From NCBI GenBank assembly GCA_947455145.1, contig CANGME010000020.1, positions 1-53,936 of the forward strand: 53,936 nucleotides of DNA, read 5' to 3'. Below are positions 46,966 to 53,936 of this stretch, piece after piece (the first letter of the stretch is position 1; each line of letters starts with the position of its first letter). The position numbers and the translations under genes are program-made. Below the pieces are notes generated by a model. It did no database searches. It had not been told where the DNA came from and was given only the letters and a program-made list of their open reading frames with translations. The stretch is from Comamonadaceae bacterium (GTDB lineage Bacteria > Pseudomonadota > Gammaproteobacteria > Burkholderiales > Burkholderiaceae_C).

Positions 46966-47964
46966 TCACACCTTAAAAGACGACAACACCTGCTTGGGGA
47001 ACAGCTCTTCCACATCCAGATGCCGATAGCACACCCCTTGCTCAAAACCGAACTTGAGGAAGGCCGCCAGCGTGGCGTGGTTGATTCGGCCACCGCGCTC
47101 GGGGCCTATGCCATAGGGGTAGAAGTCATAGCCGAAGATGCTGCGCAGGCGGGTGGTGGTGTCGGTCAGCCAGGCCATGGGGGCATGGCTGGCGGTGACG
47201 TCGGATAAGCGCTCCATCGAGCGATTCTTCGCCTCTAAAAACGTCTTGTACAGGTTCATGCCGACCCAGGGGTGGGCGTCAAGCACCGGGGTTTTCAGCA
47301 CCAGCGAATGCATGATGGGAAAGATGTTGGTGTCTTTGAAATACTGCTGCTCCGCTGCTTGTGAGTCGGGCATCAAACGGACGATGCCATTGCCTAGGCC
47401 GATGGGCGGGCGGGCCGACATGATGGCGTCTAGCTCGCCGTTGAGCAGCATGGTGTTCAAGCTGTTGTCGGGCACGTTGATGTACTGAATGCCCTCGGGC
47501 AGCTTGAGCTTGACCTTCTCTTTGCGGCCTGGCTCGTTGACCCCGGCCTGCACCCAGGTGATGTCTTTGAGCTTGAGACCCACGTAGTCGCTCAGGTAGC
47601 CACGCCCGTAGATGCCTGCGGTTTGCGCCCACTCGGGAATGCCGATGCGTTTGCCTGCCAAGTCTTCCGGGCGCTGGATGGCGCTGCCTTCGCGCACGTA
47701 AAACATCGAGTGGCGAAACGCGCGGGAAATGAACACGGGCAGCGCGGTGATGGAGGTGTCGTCTTGCGAGCGCAGGGCGATGTACTTGCCCATGGACATC
47801 TCGGAAATGTCCCACTCGCGGTACAGCGTGAAGCGGTAGAAGATTTCTTCAATCGGCAAATCCAGCGTGCGAAGTTGGATGCCCTCAGCGCGCACCGTGC
47901 CATCGGTCACGTCGCGGGTGTGGTCATAGGGGCCAAGGGCCAGGGTCAGGGGTAGGGGGTTCAT
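46966..47964 (-). CDS. 4,5-dihydroxyphthalate decarboxylase-like / periplasmic-binding-fold protein
   Basis: 332 residues from ATG 47962-47964, no signal peptide. The family (LALGPYDHTRDVTDGTVRAEG ... EIFYRFTLYREWDISEMS) contains Pht5-type decarboxylases, which share the binding-protein fold. GIPEWAQTAGIYGRGYL and HPWVGMNLYKTFLEAK are typical. The start codon is two bases from the end of a MITE-like element, so the native ribosome-binding site appears displaced; a TTG inside the element at 47989-47991 is an alternative start. Decarboxylation of an aromatic acid fits the neighbouring catabolic genes. Confidence 0.85.
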   Translation of the reverse strand: MNPLPLTLALGPYDHTRDVTDGTVRAEGIQLRTLDLPIEEIFYRFTLYREWDISEMSMGKYIALRSQDDTSITALPVFISRAFRHSMFYVREGSAIQRPEDLAGKRIGIPEWAQTAGIYGRGYLSDYVGLKLKDITWVQAGVNEPGRKEKVKLKLPEGIQYINVPDNSLNTMLLNGELDAIMSARPPIGLGNGIVRLMPDSQAAEQQYFKDTNIFPIMHSLVLKTPVLDAHPWVGMNLYKTFLEAKNRSMERLSDVTASHAPMAWLTDTTTRLRSIFGYDFYPYGIGPERGGRINHATLAAFLKFGFEQGVCYRHLDVEELFPKQVLSSFKV

Positions 47965-47965
47965 G

Positions 47966-48233
47966 AGGGCCTGTTCATAAGAATTTCGCAAGTGCGAAGG
48001 TGGTTAAAACCGCGCCAATCTAGGCGCGCGACGAGGCCCAGGCTGTCCGCCTGGGCTAGGAGTGCAACAACGATTGGCGCGGTTTTAACCACCTTCCCTT
48101 CGGGTTGCGGGCAAAAATGCCATGCGCGGCGTTGCGAAGCCTTGCCGCAGAGAGACTGCGGCTGCGTTTCGCGCCTAGCGCATGACATTTTTGATCCGCA
48201 ACGCATCTTGTGAAATTCGTATGAACAGGCCCT
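47966..48233. mobile_element. 268-bp MITE-like element: terminal inverted repeats around two long hairpins
   Basis: 27-bp terminal inverted repeats (47966-47992 and 48207-48233; two mismatches) begin AGGGCCTGTTCATA. Inside are two consecutive palindromes. The first pairs 47997-48020 with 48072-48095 (24 bp, perfect) around a tip hairpin GCCCAGGC-TGTCC-GCCTGGGC (48036-48056). The second pairs 48104-48127 with 48178-48202 (one gap, two mismatches) around GCCGCAG-AGAGA-CTGCGGC (48144-48162). No coding capacity. It fills the gap between two minus-strand genes, overlapping the stop codon of one. No clear target-site duplication was seen. Confidence 0.85.
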
Positions 48234-49209
48234 AGTTAGCCTCGATTTTTGCAGTTTTGATGACCCGAGCCCATTTGTCGGACTCGGCTTTGACGAATTG
48301 GGCCAGTTCTTCAGGCGTGCTGTAGGCAGCCTCTTGGCCCTGCTTGCTCAGTTGCTCTTTGTGGTCGGCGCTCTTGCCCAGCGTCACCATTTCGCGGTTC
48401 AGGCGCGCAATGATGGCGGGTGGCGTGCCTGCCGGGGCGAACAAGCCGTACCAAGAGCTGGCTTGCGCACCGGGGTAGCCCAGCTCGGCCATGGTGGGCG
48501 TGTCGGGCAGGGCCTCAATGCGTTTGGGTGCAGTCACGGCCAGCGCGCGCAAGCGGTTGACGCGGATGAACGACAGGCTGGACACCACGCCGCCAAACAC
48601 CATCTCCGTCTCACCCGCTACCACCGCAGCAGCCGCAGGCGCACTGCCTTTGTAGGGGATGTGCATGATGTCCACGCCCGCCGAAATCTTGAACAACTCC
48701 GCCGCCATGTGCAGCGGTGAGCCGTTGCCGCCAGAGGCGTAGTTGATGCTGCCCGGTTTGGCTTTAGCCATGGCCACCAGCTCTGGCAGTGTCTTGGCAG
48801 GGAACGACGGGTTGACGACGAGGATTTGATAACCCTGCGCCACCATGCTGATGGGTGCAAAGTCTTTGAGCGGGTCATAAGCCACTTTGCCCAGATGCGG
48901 CGTCATAGCGAAGTTGGCCACAAAACCCAACGTGAGTGTGTAGCCGTCGGGCTTGGAATGTGCCACCAACTCCGTGCCCAGGTTGCCGCCGGCACCGGCC
49001 TTGTTGTCCACAAACACCTGTTGGCCTAGTGCGGTTGAGAGGCGCTGCGCCAAGATGCGGCCCAGCGTGTCGTTGCCCCCGCCTGGCGGAAAGGGCACGA
49101 TCAAGCGTATGGGTTTGTTGGGGTAGTCTTGTGCTAGGGCAGATGTGCCCAAAACGCAGAGCGTGGAGGCGACTAAACTGCCAAGCATGAGATGCAGAAA
49201 ACGTGTCAT
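48232..49209 (-). CDS. Tripartite tricarboxylate transporter receptor (Bug family), copy 5
   Basis: About 325 residues with a signal peptide (LMLGSLVASTLCVLGTSALAQ). Motifs YPNKPIRLIVPFPPGGGNDTLGR, DNKAGAGGNLGTELVAHS, IPYKGSAPAAAAVVAGETE. ATG 49207-49209 is chosen for the AGGA eight bases before it; an ATG at 49218 is also in frame. The TAG stop (48232-48234) is formed partly by the first bases of the adjacent repeat element. Confidence 0.92.
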   Translation of the reverse strand: MTRFLHLMLGSLVASTLCVLGTSALAQDYPNKPIRLIVPFPPGGGNDTLGRILAQRLSTALGQQVFVDNKAGAGGNLGTELVAHSKPDGYTLTLGFVANFAMTPHLGKVAYDPLKDFAPISMVAQGYQILVVNPSFPAKTLPELVAMAKAKPGSINYASGGNGSPLHMAAELFKISAGVDIMHIPYKGSAPAAAAVVAGETEMVFGGVVSSLSFIRVNRLRALAVTAPKRIEALPDTPTMAELGYPGAQASSWYGLFAPAGTPPAIIARLNREMVTLGKSADHKEQLSKQGQEAAYSTPEELAQFVKAESDKWARVIKTAKIEAN

Positions 49210-49329
49210 GAGGGCCATCCTGATGATGAGTTCGATAAGTTACTGAGAGCCTCTAATATAGTGGCCTACAACCACTACCCATAAAACCAACAATATGACT
49301 CTTATTTTGACCCCCATTGAGTGCACCGC

Positions 49330-51741
49330 ATGCGCATGAACGAAACCCAAGCGCGCAAGGTGGTCCTGGCCTGGGCCATCGAAACCGCTGACCCAAAAGG
49401 TAAATTTATCGGCGAGGCAGAGCGTCAGCAGGTGGACACGCAGGCCGTGTTGGCCGCACGTGAGGCACATGGGTCAAGCAAGAGCGATACGGTCGTGGCG
49501 TCTGCGCTTCAAAAGCGGGCAGCGTTGGTGCTGGAGGCGGTTGAAAAAAACCACCCCGGTTTGACCGGCTTGCAACGCCACTTGAACATAAGCGCATGGC
49601 TGGCTTGGGTTGTGTCCATCCTGGCCTTGCTGCTGGGCGCGGCCACTGACAGGGTGTTGGACCCACACCGGGTCGATCTGCTGTCGCAACCGTTTTTGGT
49701 TATTGTGGTGTGGAACCTGCTGGTTTATCTAATGCTGGCGGCTACTGTGTTTCGCCGCGCGCCCAAGGCCAAAGCCCCATCGCTGGGCAGTTTGCGCTGG
49801 TGGTCTATGGGCCTTTGGCGGTTTAGGCCCATTCCTGGTGCTTTGCGCGCCAAGGTCACAGACGTCTTTTACCGACGCTGGTACGAAGTGGCCTCTGTCC
49901 TGATGGGGCAGCGCATCAAGCGGGTGCTGCATCTGGCGGCGGCGGCGTGGGCCGCTGGCGTTGCCCTGTCGATTCTGAGCCGGGGGCTGGTGGTGGCCTA
50001 TGGCGTGGGTTGGGAGAGTACCTTTTTGAATGCCGAGCAAGTGCACCTCATCCTTCAGGTGTTGTTCATGCCGCTCGTGGCACTTTTTTCGCTCGATCCT
50101 TTCACCGTGCAAGACATTGCCCGTCTGCAGTTTGAGGCGGGCGCGGGTGGTCAGGTGGAAGACGGGCAGCGCTGGGCGATCATGTACGCGGGCCTGCTGG
50201 CGCTGCTGGTGGTGGTGCCGCGCTTGGTGTTGGCAGTGTTCGCACGCTGGGGCGAGCGCAGGCTGGCCAATAATCTCGTGCTGGACCTCAGCGACCCCTA
50301 CTTCGAGCGCCTGATTGACCAGATCAGCCCCTCCAGGGTGATGCTGGGCGTGGTCTCCCACCGAGATGAAGACAGTCGTGCTTTGGGGCTGGTGGTGCAG
50401 CGTCACCCCACTCGATCAACTGGCACTAGCCTAAGCTTGATTAGCACCCCAACGGGCGATGAACTTTGCCTGCGAGACGTCTTACTGCCAGGTACCCAGG
50501 GCAGCGCAGTGGCACCGTCCAGTGCCACCCCGACGACCGCACCTGCCACAGGGTTGATGGGCGCACTCACGCGCTGGCTGCCAGGTCTGAGTTTGATGGG
50601 GGATGGCGGCTCGGCACAGGCAAGCTCCAACCCCGATGTGCTGCTGCATGTGGTGAGCCAGCCGGACGATCTGGCGGCGGCGCAGGCCACTCATTCGCAA
50701 GCGGCTGCCCCCACGCTGTTGCTGGTGCGCCAAGCCGTCGGGGCACAAACGGCGAATGCCGCCTTGATGATCCAGGCAAAGGCCTGGAAGCAGCAAAACC
50801 CGCAGTGCGTGGCGGTGCTGGACTTCAACGATTTTTCCCACTGCTGGGTGCAAGAGCGCGTGCTGCTCAATGCGGTGGCCCCGCACGTACCACGTACCAA
50901 AGTGCAAGGCTTTGGCCGCTTGCTGGTGGCCTGGGATGCGCGCAACCGGCAGCGCTTTCAAAGTACCATGGCCTTGATGGCCGATGAGCTGGTGTTTGCC
51001 GCCAGACAGTCGGAAGTAGTCGATCAAGCGCCGCGTTCACTGGGCAGCTTAATCAAAACCGCCGACCGCGAGGCCCGCGAGGAGGTCAACCAAACTGCCA
51101 GCAAAGCGGCCATGGCGGCAGTGCTGGAGCGGCTGCGCCAATCCGACGAAAAAACTCTCAAGAGCTTACTGGATTTGCATGGGAATGATGCGTCGCTGAG
51201 TTCGGAATTGATGCACCAGCTGGAGGCCAAGTTCGCCGTCCGCACAGCCGTCAGCGCCAAGCAGGCAGGCATGGCAGGTGCCGCGTCGGGCGCGGCCATG
51301 GGTGCGTCGATTGACCTCATCACCGGCGGGCTCACCCTGGGGGCTGCGGCCGCACTGGGTGCCTTGGCCGGAGGTGGTTTGGCCTTGATTGGTGCGGCAT
51401 GGAAGAACCGGGCAACACCGGGTGGCACAAGCGTGGTTCAGCTAAGCGATGACATGATGCAGGCCCTGCTTGAAGGACGGGTTTTGCGCTATCTGTTGAT
51501 TGTTCACCTAGAGCAGGGAGATGCTGACGCACAAGGACTGGTTAGCGTACCGGAGGTGCAGGACATGTGGTGCAGTGGGGTGATTGCATCCGTGCAGGCG
51601 CATGAAAGCCAGTTGCTTGGGCTGTGGGGCGCGGCACGTGCCTCAACAGATGCATCCCAGGCCGACACGGCCCTCGCGCTGACTTCGCATTTGGAGGGCA
51701 TCACCGAGTCGGTACTGCGGGGCTTGTACCCATCGCACTGA
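49330..51741 (+). CDS. DUF2868-DUF3482 fusion membrane protein without GTPase P-loop
   Basis: About 803 residues. The N-terminal half (to about 470) has the DUF2868 layout with hydrophobic helices near 92-108, 125-143, 205-225, 243-258 and 288-306. From about 500 on it resembles DUF3482 (DFNDFSHCWVQERVLLNAV, then a Gly/Ala-rich membrane segment at 650-695, ALLEGRVLRYLLIVHLEQG). These are normally two neighbouring genes, and the DUF3482 partner carries an N-terminal Era-like GTPase; here no GxxxxGK[S/T] exists anywhere. A GTG at 49321 is an alternative start. Function unknown in either form. Confidence 0.7.
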   Translation: MRMNETQARKVVLAWAIETADPKGKFIGEAERQQVDTQAVLAAREAHGSSKSDTVVASALQKRAALVLEAVEKNHPGLTGLQRHLNISAWLAWVVSILALLLGAATDRVLDPHRVDLLSQPFLVIVVWNLLVYLMLAATVFRRAPKAKAPSLGSLRWWSMGLWRFRPIPGALRAKVTDVFYRRWYEVASVLMGQRIKRVLHLAAAAWAAGVALSILSRGLVVAYGVGWESTFLNAEQVHLILQVLFMPLVALFSLDPFTVQDIARLQFEAGAGGQVEDGQRWAIMYAGLLALLVVVPRLVLAVFARWGERRLANNLVLDLSDPYFERLIDQISPSRVMLGVVSHRDEDSRALGLVVQRHPTRSTGTSLSLISTPTGDELCLRDVLLPGTQGSAVAPSSATPTTAPATGLMGALTRWLPGLSLMGDGGSAQASSNPDVLLHVVSQPDDLAAAQATHSQAAAPTLLLVRQAVGAQTANAALMIQAKAWKQQNPQCVAVLDFNDFSHCWVQERVLLNAVAPHVPRTKVQGFGRLLVAWDARNRQRFQSTMALMADELVFAARQSEVVDQAPRSLGSLIKTADREAREEVNQTASKAAMAAVLERLRQSDEKTLKSLLDLHGNDASLSSELMHQLEAKFAVRTAVSAKQAGMAGAASGAAMGASIDLITGGLTLGAAAALGALAGGGLALIGAAWKNRATPGGTSVVQLSDDMMQALLEGRVLRYLLIVHLEQGDADAQGLVSVPEVQDMWCSGVIASVQAHESQLLGLWGAARASTDASQADTALALTSHLEGITESVLRGLYPSH

Positions 51742-51776
51742 TGGTTGTGGCAGCAAGTTCCGTGCTGCCGCCAGTC

Positions 51777-52541
51777 TTAGTGCTTAGCGCGCACACGATC
51801 TTTCAAATGTGCGACAAGCAGCCACACAGTAGGTGCGAGCACAAGCATCACAGAAATGAGACCGGCATAGCCGCCTTCAACATATCTTTCAGTGGCTAAA
51901 TGCCAATAAGCATTGTCAACGTTTGGAATGAGTCCACCTTCAGTAAATTCGTGGAAGGCCTTCAAAGTCAGCATGGCCGCGAACACCAACATAAAAATGG
52001 CTGTCACATTAAAGAAGCGTGTCAAATTAACCTGCCGCCCAAACCTCACCCAAAGCCAGGCCACCGTCCCAGCCAAGCTTAGGCCTAGCAGACCACCAAA
52101 TAGCATGTGACGTAACTCGGAGTTACCCGCTAGTGAAGCCAGCATGGCTGCGGTTTCTACTCCTTCTCGTCCAACCATAAAGAGAGTAAATCCGAACACA
52201 GCCCACCAAGCTTTGGCACCATCTAGTCCTGACACCTTGCCTAGACCGACAGAGATTTCGCCGCTCATCTGCTTACCCATTTTGAGCATGTGTGTCACGC
52301 ACCAGACCACTGCAGCTGCAGCAAGCAAGGCCAAAATACCTTCCCATAGCGCAGAGGTTGCCCCTACGCCCGCCAGCGTGACCCCCAGAGCAATAGAACC
52401 TGCCACCGACACAGTCAATCCGGCTTTGATGCCGCCGATCAAGTCATGCCGACCAGTTTTTCGCAAATAAAGCGTAGCAATGGCCACCATCAAAAAGGCT
52501 TCCAGTCCTTCGCGAAATGTAATGAGCAGTGTTTCAAACAT
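51777..52541 (-). CDS. FTR1-family iron permease
   Basis: 254 residues, seven predicted membrane helices. The iron-binding REGLE motif is present in the first helix (ITFREGLEAFLMV) and again as REGVE (LFMVGREGVETAAML). FTR1/EfeU proteins import iron at the cytoplasmic membrane, usually with periplasmic partners (EfeO/EfeB or FtrABD), which are not seen in this window. An ATG start is used; a Fur-like site lies just upstream. Confidence 0.92.
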   Translation of the reverse strand: MFETLLITFREGLEAFLMVAIATLYLRKTGRHDLIGGIKAGLTVSVAGSIALGVTLAGVGATSALWEGILALLAAAAVVWCVTHMLKMGKQMSGEISVGLGKVSGLDGAKAWWAVFGFTLFMVGREGVETAAMLASLAGNSELRHMLFGGLLGLSLAGTVAWLWVRFGRQVNLTRFFNVTAIFMLVFAAMLTLKAFHEFTEGGLIPNVDNAYWHLATERYVEGGYAGLISVMLVLAPTVWLLVAHLKDRVRAKH

Positions 52542-52567
52542 AACAAGTCAAAAGTAAGTTGCGACTC

Positions 52568-52592
52568 TTAATGGTAACTATTCTTATTCGCA
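52568..52592. promoter_or_regulatory. Candidate Fur box upstream of the iron permease
   Basis: AATGGTAACTATTCTTATTCG (within 52568-52592), 27 bp before the permease start, resembles betaproteobacterial Fur sites (alternating ATT/AAT units). Position and the iron-transport product support it; similarity is partial. The 248-bp gap to parE holds nothing else recognised. Confidence 0.4.
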
Positions 52593-52789
52593 TCGTCAAC
52601 TTAATGTCTTCACTCCCTAATTTAGTGTTCGTGGAAGCACCCGCAAAGGAAGTTTCAACATTTTGCTCCGTCGATTTGTCGAAGAAATAGCGATTTATTA
52701 ACTGCTTATGATGAAATGAAAAATTTGCATGCAAATGATAGCTGTTAATTTATACAGTTAAATTGATTGGACCGACTACAATCTGCTCT

Positions 52790-53936
52790 ATGGCTGTTAA
52801 ACCCCTCTCCGATTATTCAGAAAGCTCCATCCGCGTCCTCAAGGGCCTGGAGCCGGTCAAGCAACGCCCGGGCATGTACACCCGCACCGACAACCCGCTG
52901 CACGTCATCCAAGAGGTGCTGGACAACGCGGCGGATGAGGCATTGGCGGGCTTTGGCAAGAAGATCAAACTCACTTTGCATACCGACGGCTCGGTCAGCA
53001 TTGAGGACGATGGGCGCGGCATTCCGTTTGGCCTGCATCCAGAAGAAAACGCGCCGGTGATTGAGCTGGTGTTCACCCGCCTGCATGCGGGCGGCAAGTT
53101 TGATAAGGGCAAGGGCGGGGCTTACAGCTTCTCGGGTGGCCTGCACGGCGTGGGCGTGAGCGTGACCAACGCGCTGGCCAAGCGGCTAGAAGCTACCAGT
53201 TACCGTGAGGGCCAGTGCGCGCGCCTGGTCTTCTCAGGCGGCGATGTGATTGAGCCGCTGACCACGCGGCCCAGCGGCGGCAGTGCAGAGGGGGATCGTA
53301 AGCAAGGTACGACGGTGCGCGTCTGGCCCGACGCCAAATACTTTGAATCCAGCGTTTTGCCCATCAATGAGCTGACGCACCTGTTGCGCAGCAAAGCGGT
53401 GCTGATGCCGGGTGTGACGGTCACGCTGACGGTGGAGAAAACCAAGGAAGTCCAGACCTGGCTCTACAAGGGCGGCCTGCGCGACTACCTGATGCAAACG
53501 CTCAACGGCGACCCGGTGATTCCGTTGTTTGAGGCCGAAGGCTTTGCGGATGGGGCGAATGACAATTTTGCTGAAGGCGAGGGCGCAGCCTGGTGCGTGG
53601 CCTTTACCGAAGATGGCCAGCCGGTGCGCGAGAGCTATGTCAACCTGATCCCCACCAGCGCGGGCGGCACGCATGAAAGCGGCCTGCGCGACGGTCTTTT
53701 CACTGCGGTCAAAAGTTTTATCGAGCTGCATAGCCTTCTGCCCAAGGGGGTGAAGTTGCTGCCCGAAGATGTCTTTGCACGGGCCAGCTATGTGCTCAGC
53801 GCCAAGGTGCTAGACCCGCAGTTTCAAGGCCAGATCAAGGAACGACTCAACTCGCGTGATGCGGTGCGTTTAGTGTCCAGCTTTGTGCGCCCGGCGTTGG
53901 AGCTGTGGCTGAACCAGCATGTGGAGTACGGCAAAC
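52790..53936 (+). CDS. parE: DNA topoisomerase IV subunit B, N-terminal part (cut by window edge)
   Basis: GHKL ATPase subunit of the decatenating type IIA topoisomerase. 382 codons are present from ATG 52790 (MAVKPLSDYSESSIRVLKG). Visible: GLEPVKQRPGMYT, NAADEALAG (Mg-binding Asn region), DGRGIP, GGLHGVGVSVTNAL (ATP lid) and QGTTVRVWPD. Features such as the FARASYVLSAKVLDPQFQGQ segment are typical of ParE rather than GyrB. No clear ribosome-binding site was seen. The Toprim domain lies past the window end. Confidence 0.94.
   Translation, partial: MAVKPLSDYSESSIRVLKGLEPVKQRPGMYTRTDNPLHVIQEVLDNAADEALAGFGKKIKLTLHTDGSVSIEDDGRGIPFGLHPEENAPVIELVFTRLHAGGKFDKGKGGAYSFSGGLHGVGVSVTNALAKRLEATSYREGQCARLVFSGGDVIEPLTTRPSGGSAEGDRKQGTTVRVWPDAKYFESSVLPINELTHLLRSKAVLMPGVTVTLTVEKTKEVQTWLYKGGLRDYLMQTLNGDPVIPLFEAEGFADGANDNFAEGEGAAWCVAFTEDGQPVRESYVNLIPTSAGGTHESGLRDGLFTAVKSFIELHSLLPKGVKLLPEDVFARASYVLSAKVLDPQFQGQIKERLNSRDAVRLVSSFVRPALELWLNQHVEYGK

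Noticed and set aside
47966-48233. CRISPR-like or attC (integron) array
   Set aside because: Inverted rather than direct repeats, no regular spacers and no cas or integrase genes nearby.

Overview
The window is a chromosomal segment of a betaproteobacterium, most likely a Comamonadaceae member (Rhodoferax, Polaromonas or Limnohabitans type). The signs are moderately high GC, a methylmalonyl-CoA/propionyl-CoA carboxylase operon next to a GntR regulator, an iscRSUA-hscBA-fdx operon followed by dnaQ, an intracellular PHB depolymerase, and many tripartite-tricarboxylate (Bug-type) periplasmic receptors. No rRNA, CRISPR array or prophage was seen. Both ends cut through housekeeping genes: mutL on the left and parE on the right.

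Layout. 1-2.8 kb: 5' part of mutL and a PAS-PAS-GGDEF-EAL protein. 2.9-11.3 kb: propionate catabolism, with a divergent GntR regulator, methylmalonyl-CoA mutase, its GTPase chaperone MeaB, propionyl-CoA carboxylase beta and alpha, a small cupin and an epimerase-like VOC protein. A decayed second start of a biotin carboxylase gene lies between the two carboxylase genes. 11.4-15.3 kb: a small orphan, a soluble RnfB-like ferredoxin, a PHB depolymerase with a basic Ala/Lys/Pro tail, and an aromatic/aspartate aminotransferase. 15.5-18.1 kb: an accessory island holding a broken RTX/type I secretion adhesin, a PilZ protein and a LuxR-type regulator. 18.2-26.6 kb: uvrB, the isc operon with a textbook IscR operator, dnaQ and tRNA-Val(CAC).

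26.8-32.9 kb is the most interesting region. A TPP riboswitch precedes six tightly overlapping genes: a LuxE-like acyl-activating enzyme, a LuxC-like acyl-CoA/acyl reductase, a complete ABC importer (ATPase, permease, NMT1/THI5-like binding protein) and a short-chain dehydrogenase. Together they could import a carboxylic acid, activate it, reduce it to an aldehyde and then to an alcohol, under thiamin pyrophosphate control. The proposal is a salvage route for oxidised thiamin fragments such as a carboxylated thiazole or pyrimidine. This is inferred from family chemistry and gene order.

32.9-49.2 kb is a catabolic region with five Bug receptors but no TctA/TctB membrane genes. It contains an 11-gene minus-strand run (44.6 to 34.9 kb) of amidohydrolase, SDR, AhpD-like, EthD-like, GST, TauD, FAH-family and FMN hydroxyacid dehydrogenase genes, then an FAD oxidoreductase and a dihydroxyphthalate-decarboxylase-like protein. 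Two structured repeat elements sit here: a 341-bp inverted duplication (44761-45101) and a 268-bp MITE-like element made of two long hairpins (47966-48233). 49.3-53.9 kb: a DUF2868-DUF3482 membrane fusion with no GTP-binding P-loop, an FTR1-family iron permease with a Fur-like site upstream, and the start of parE.
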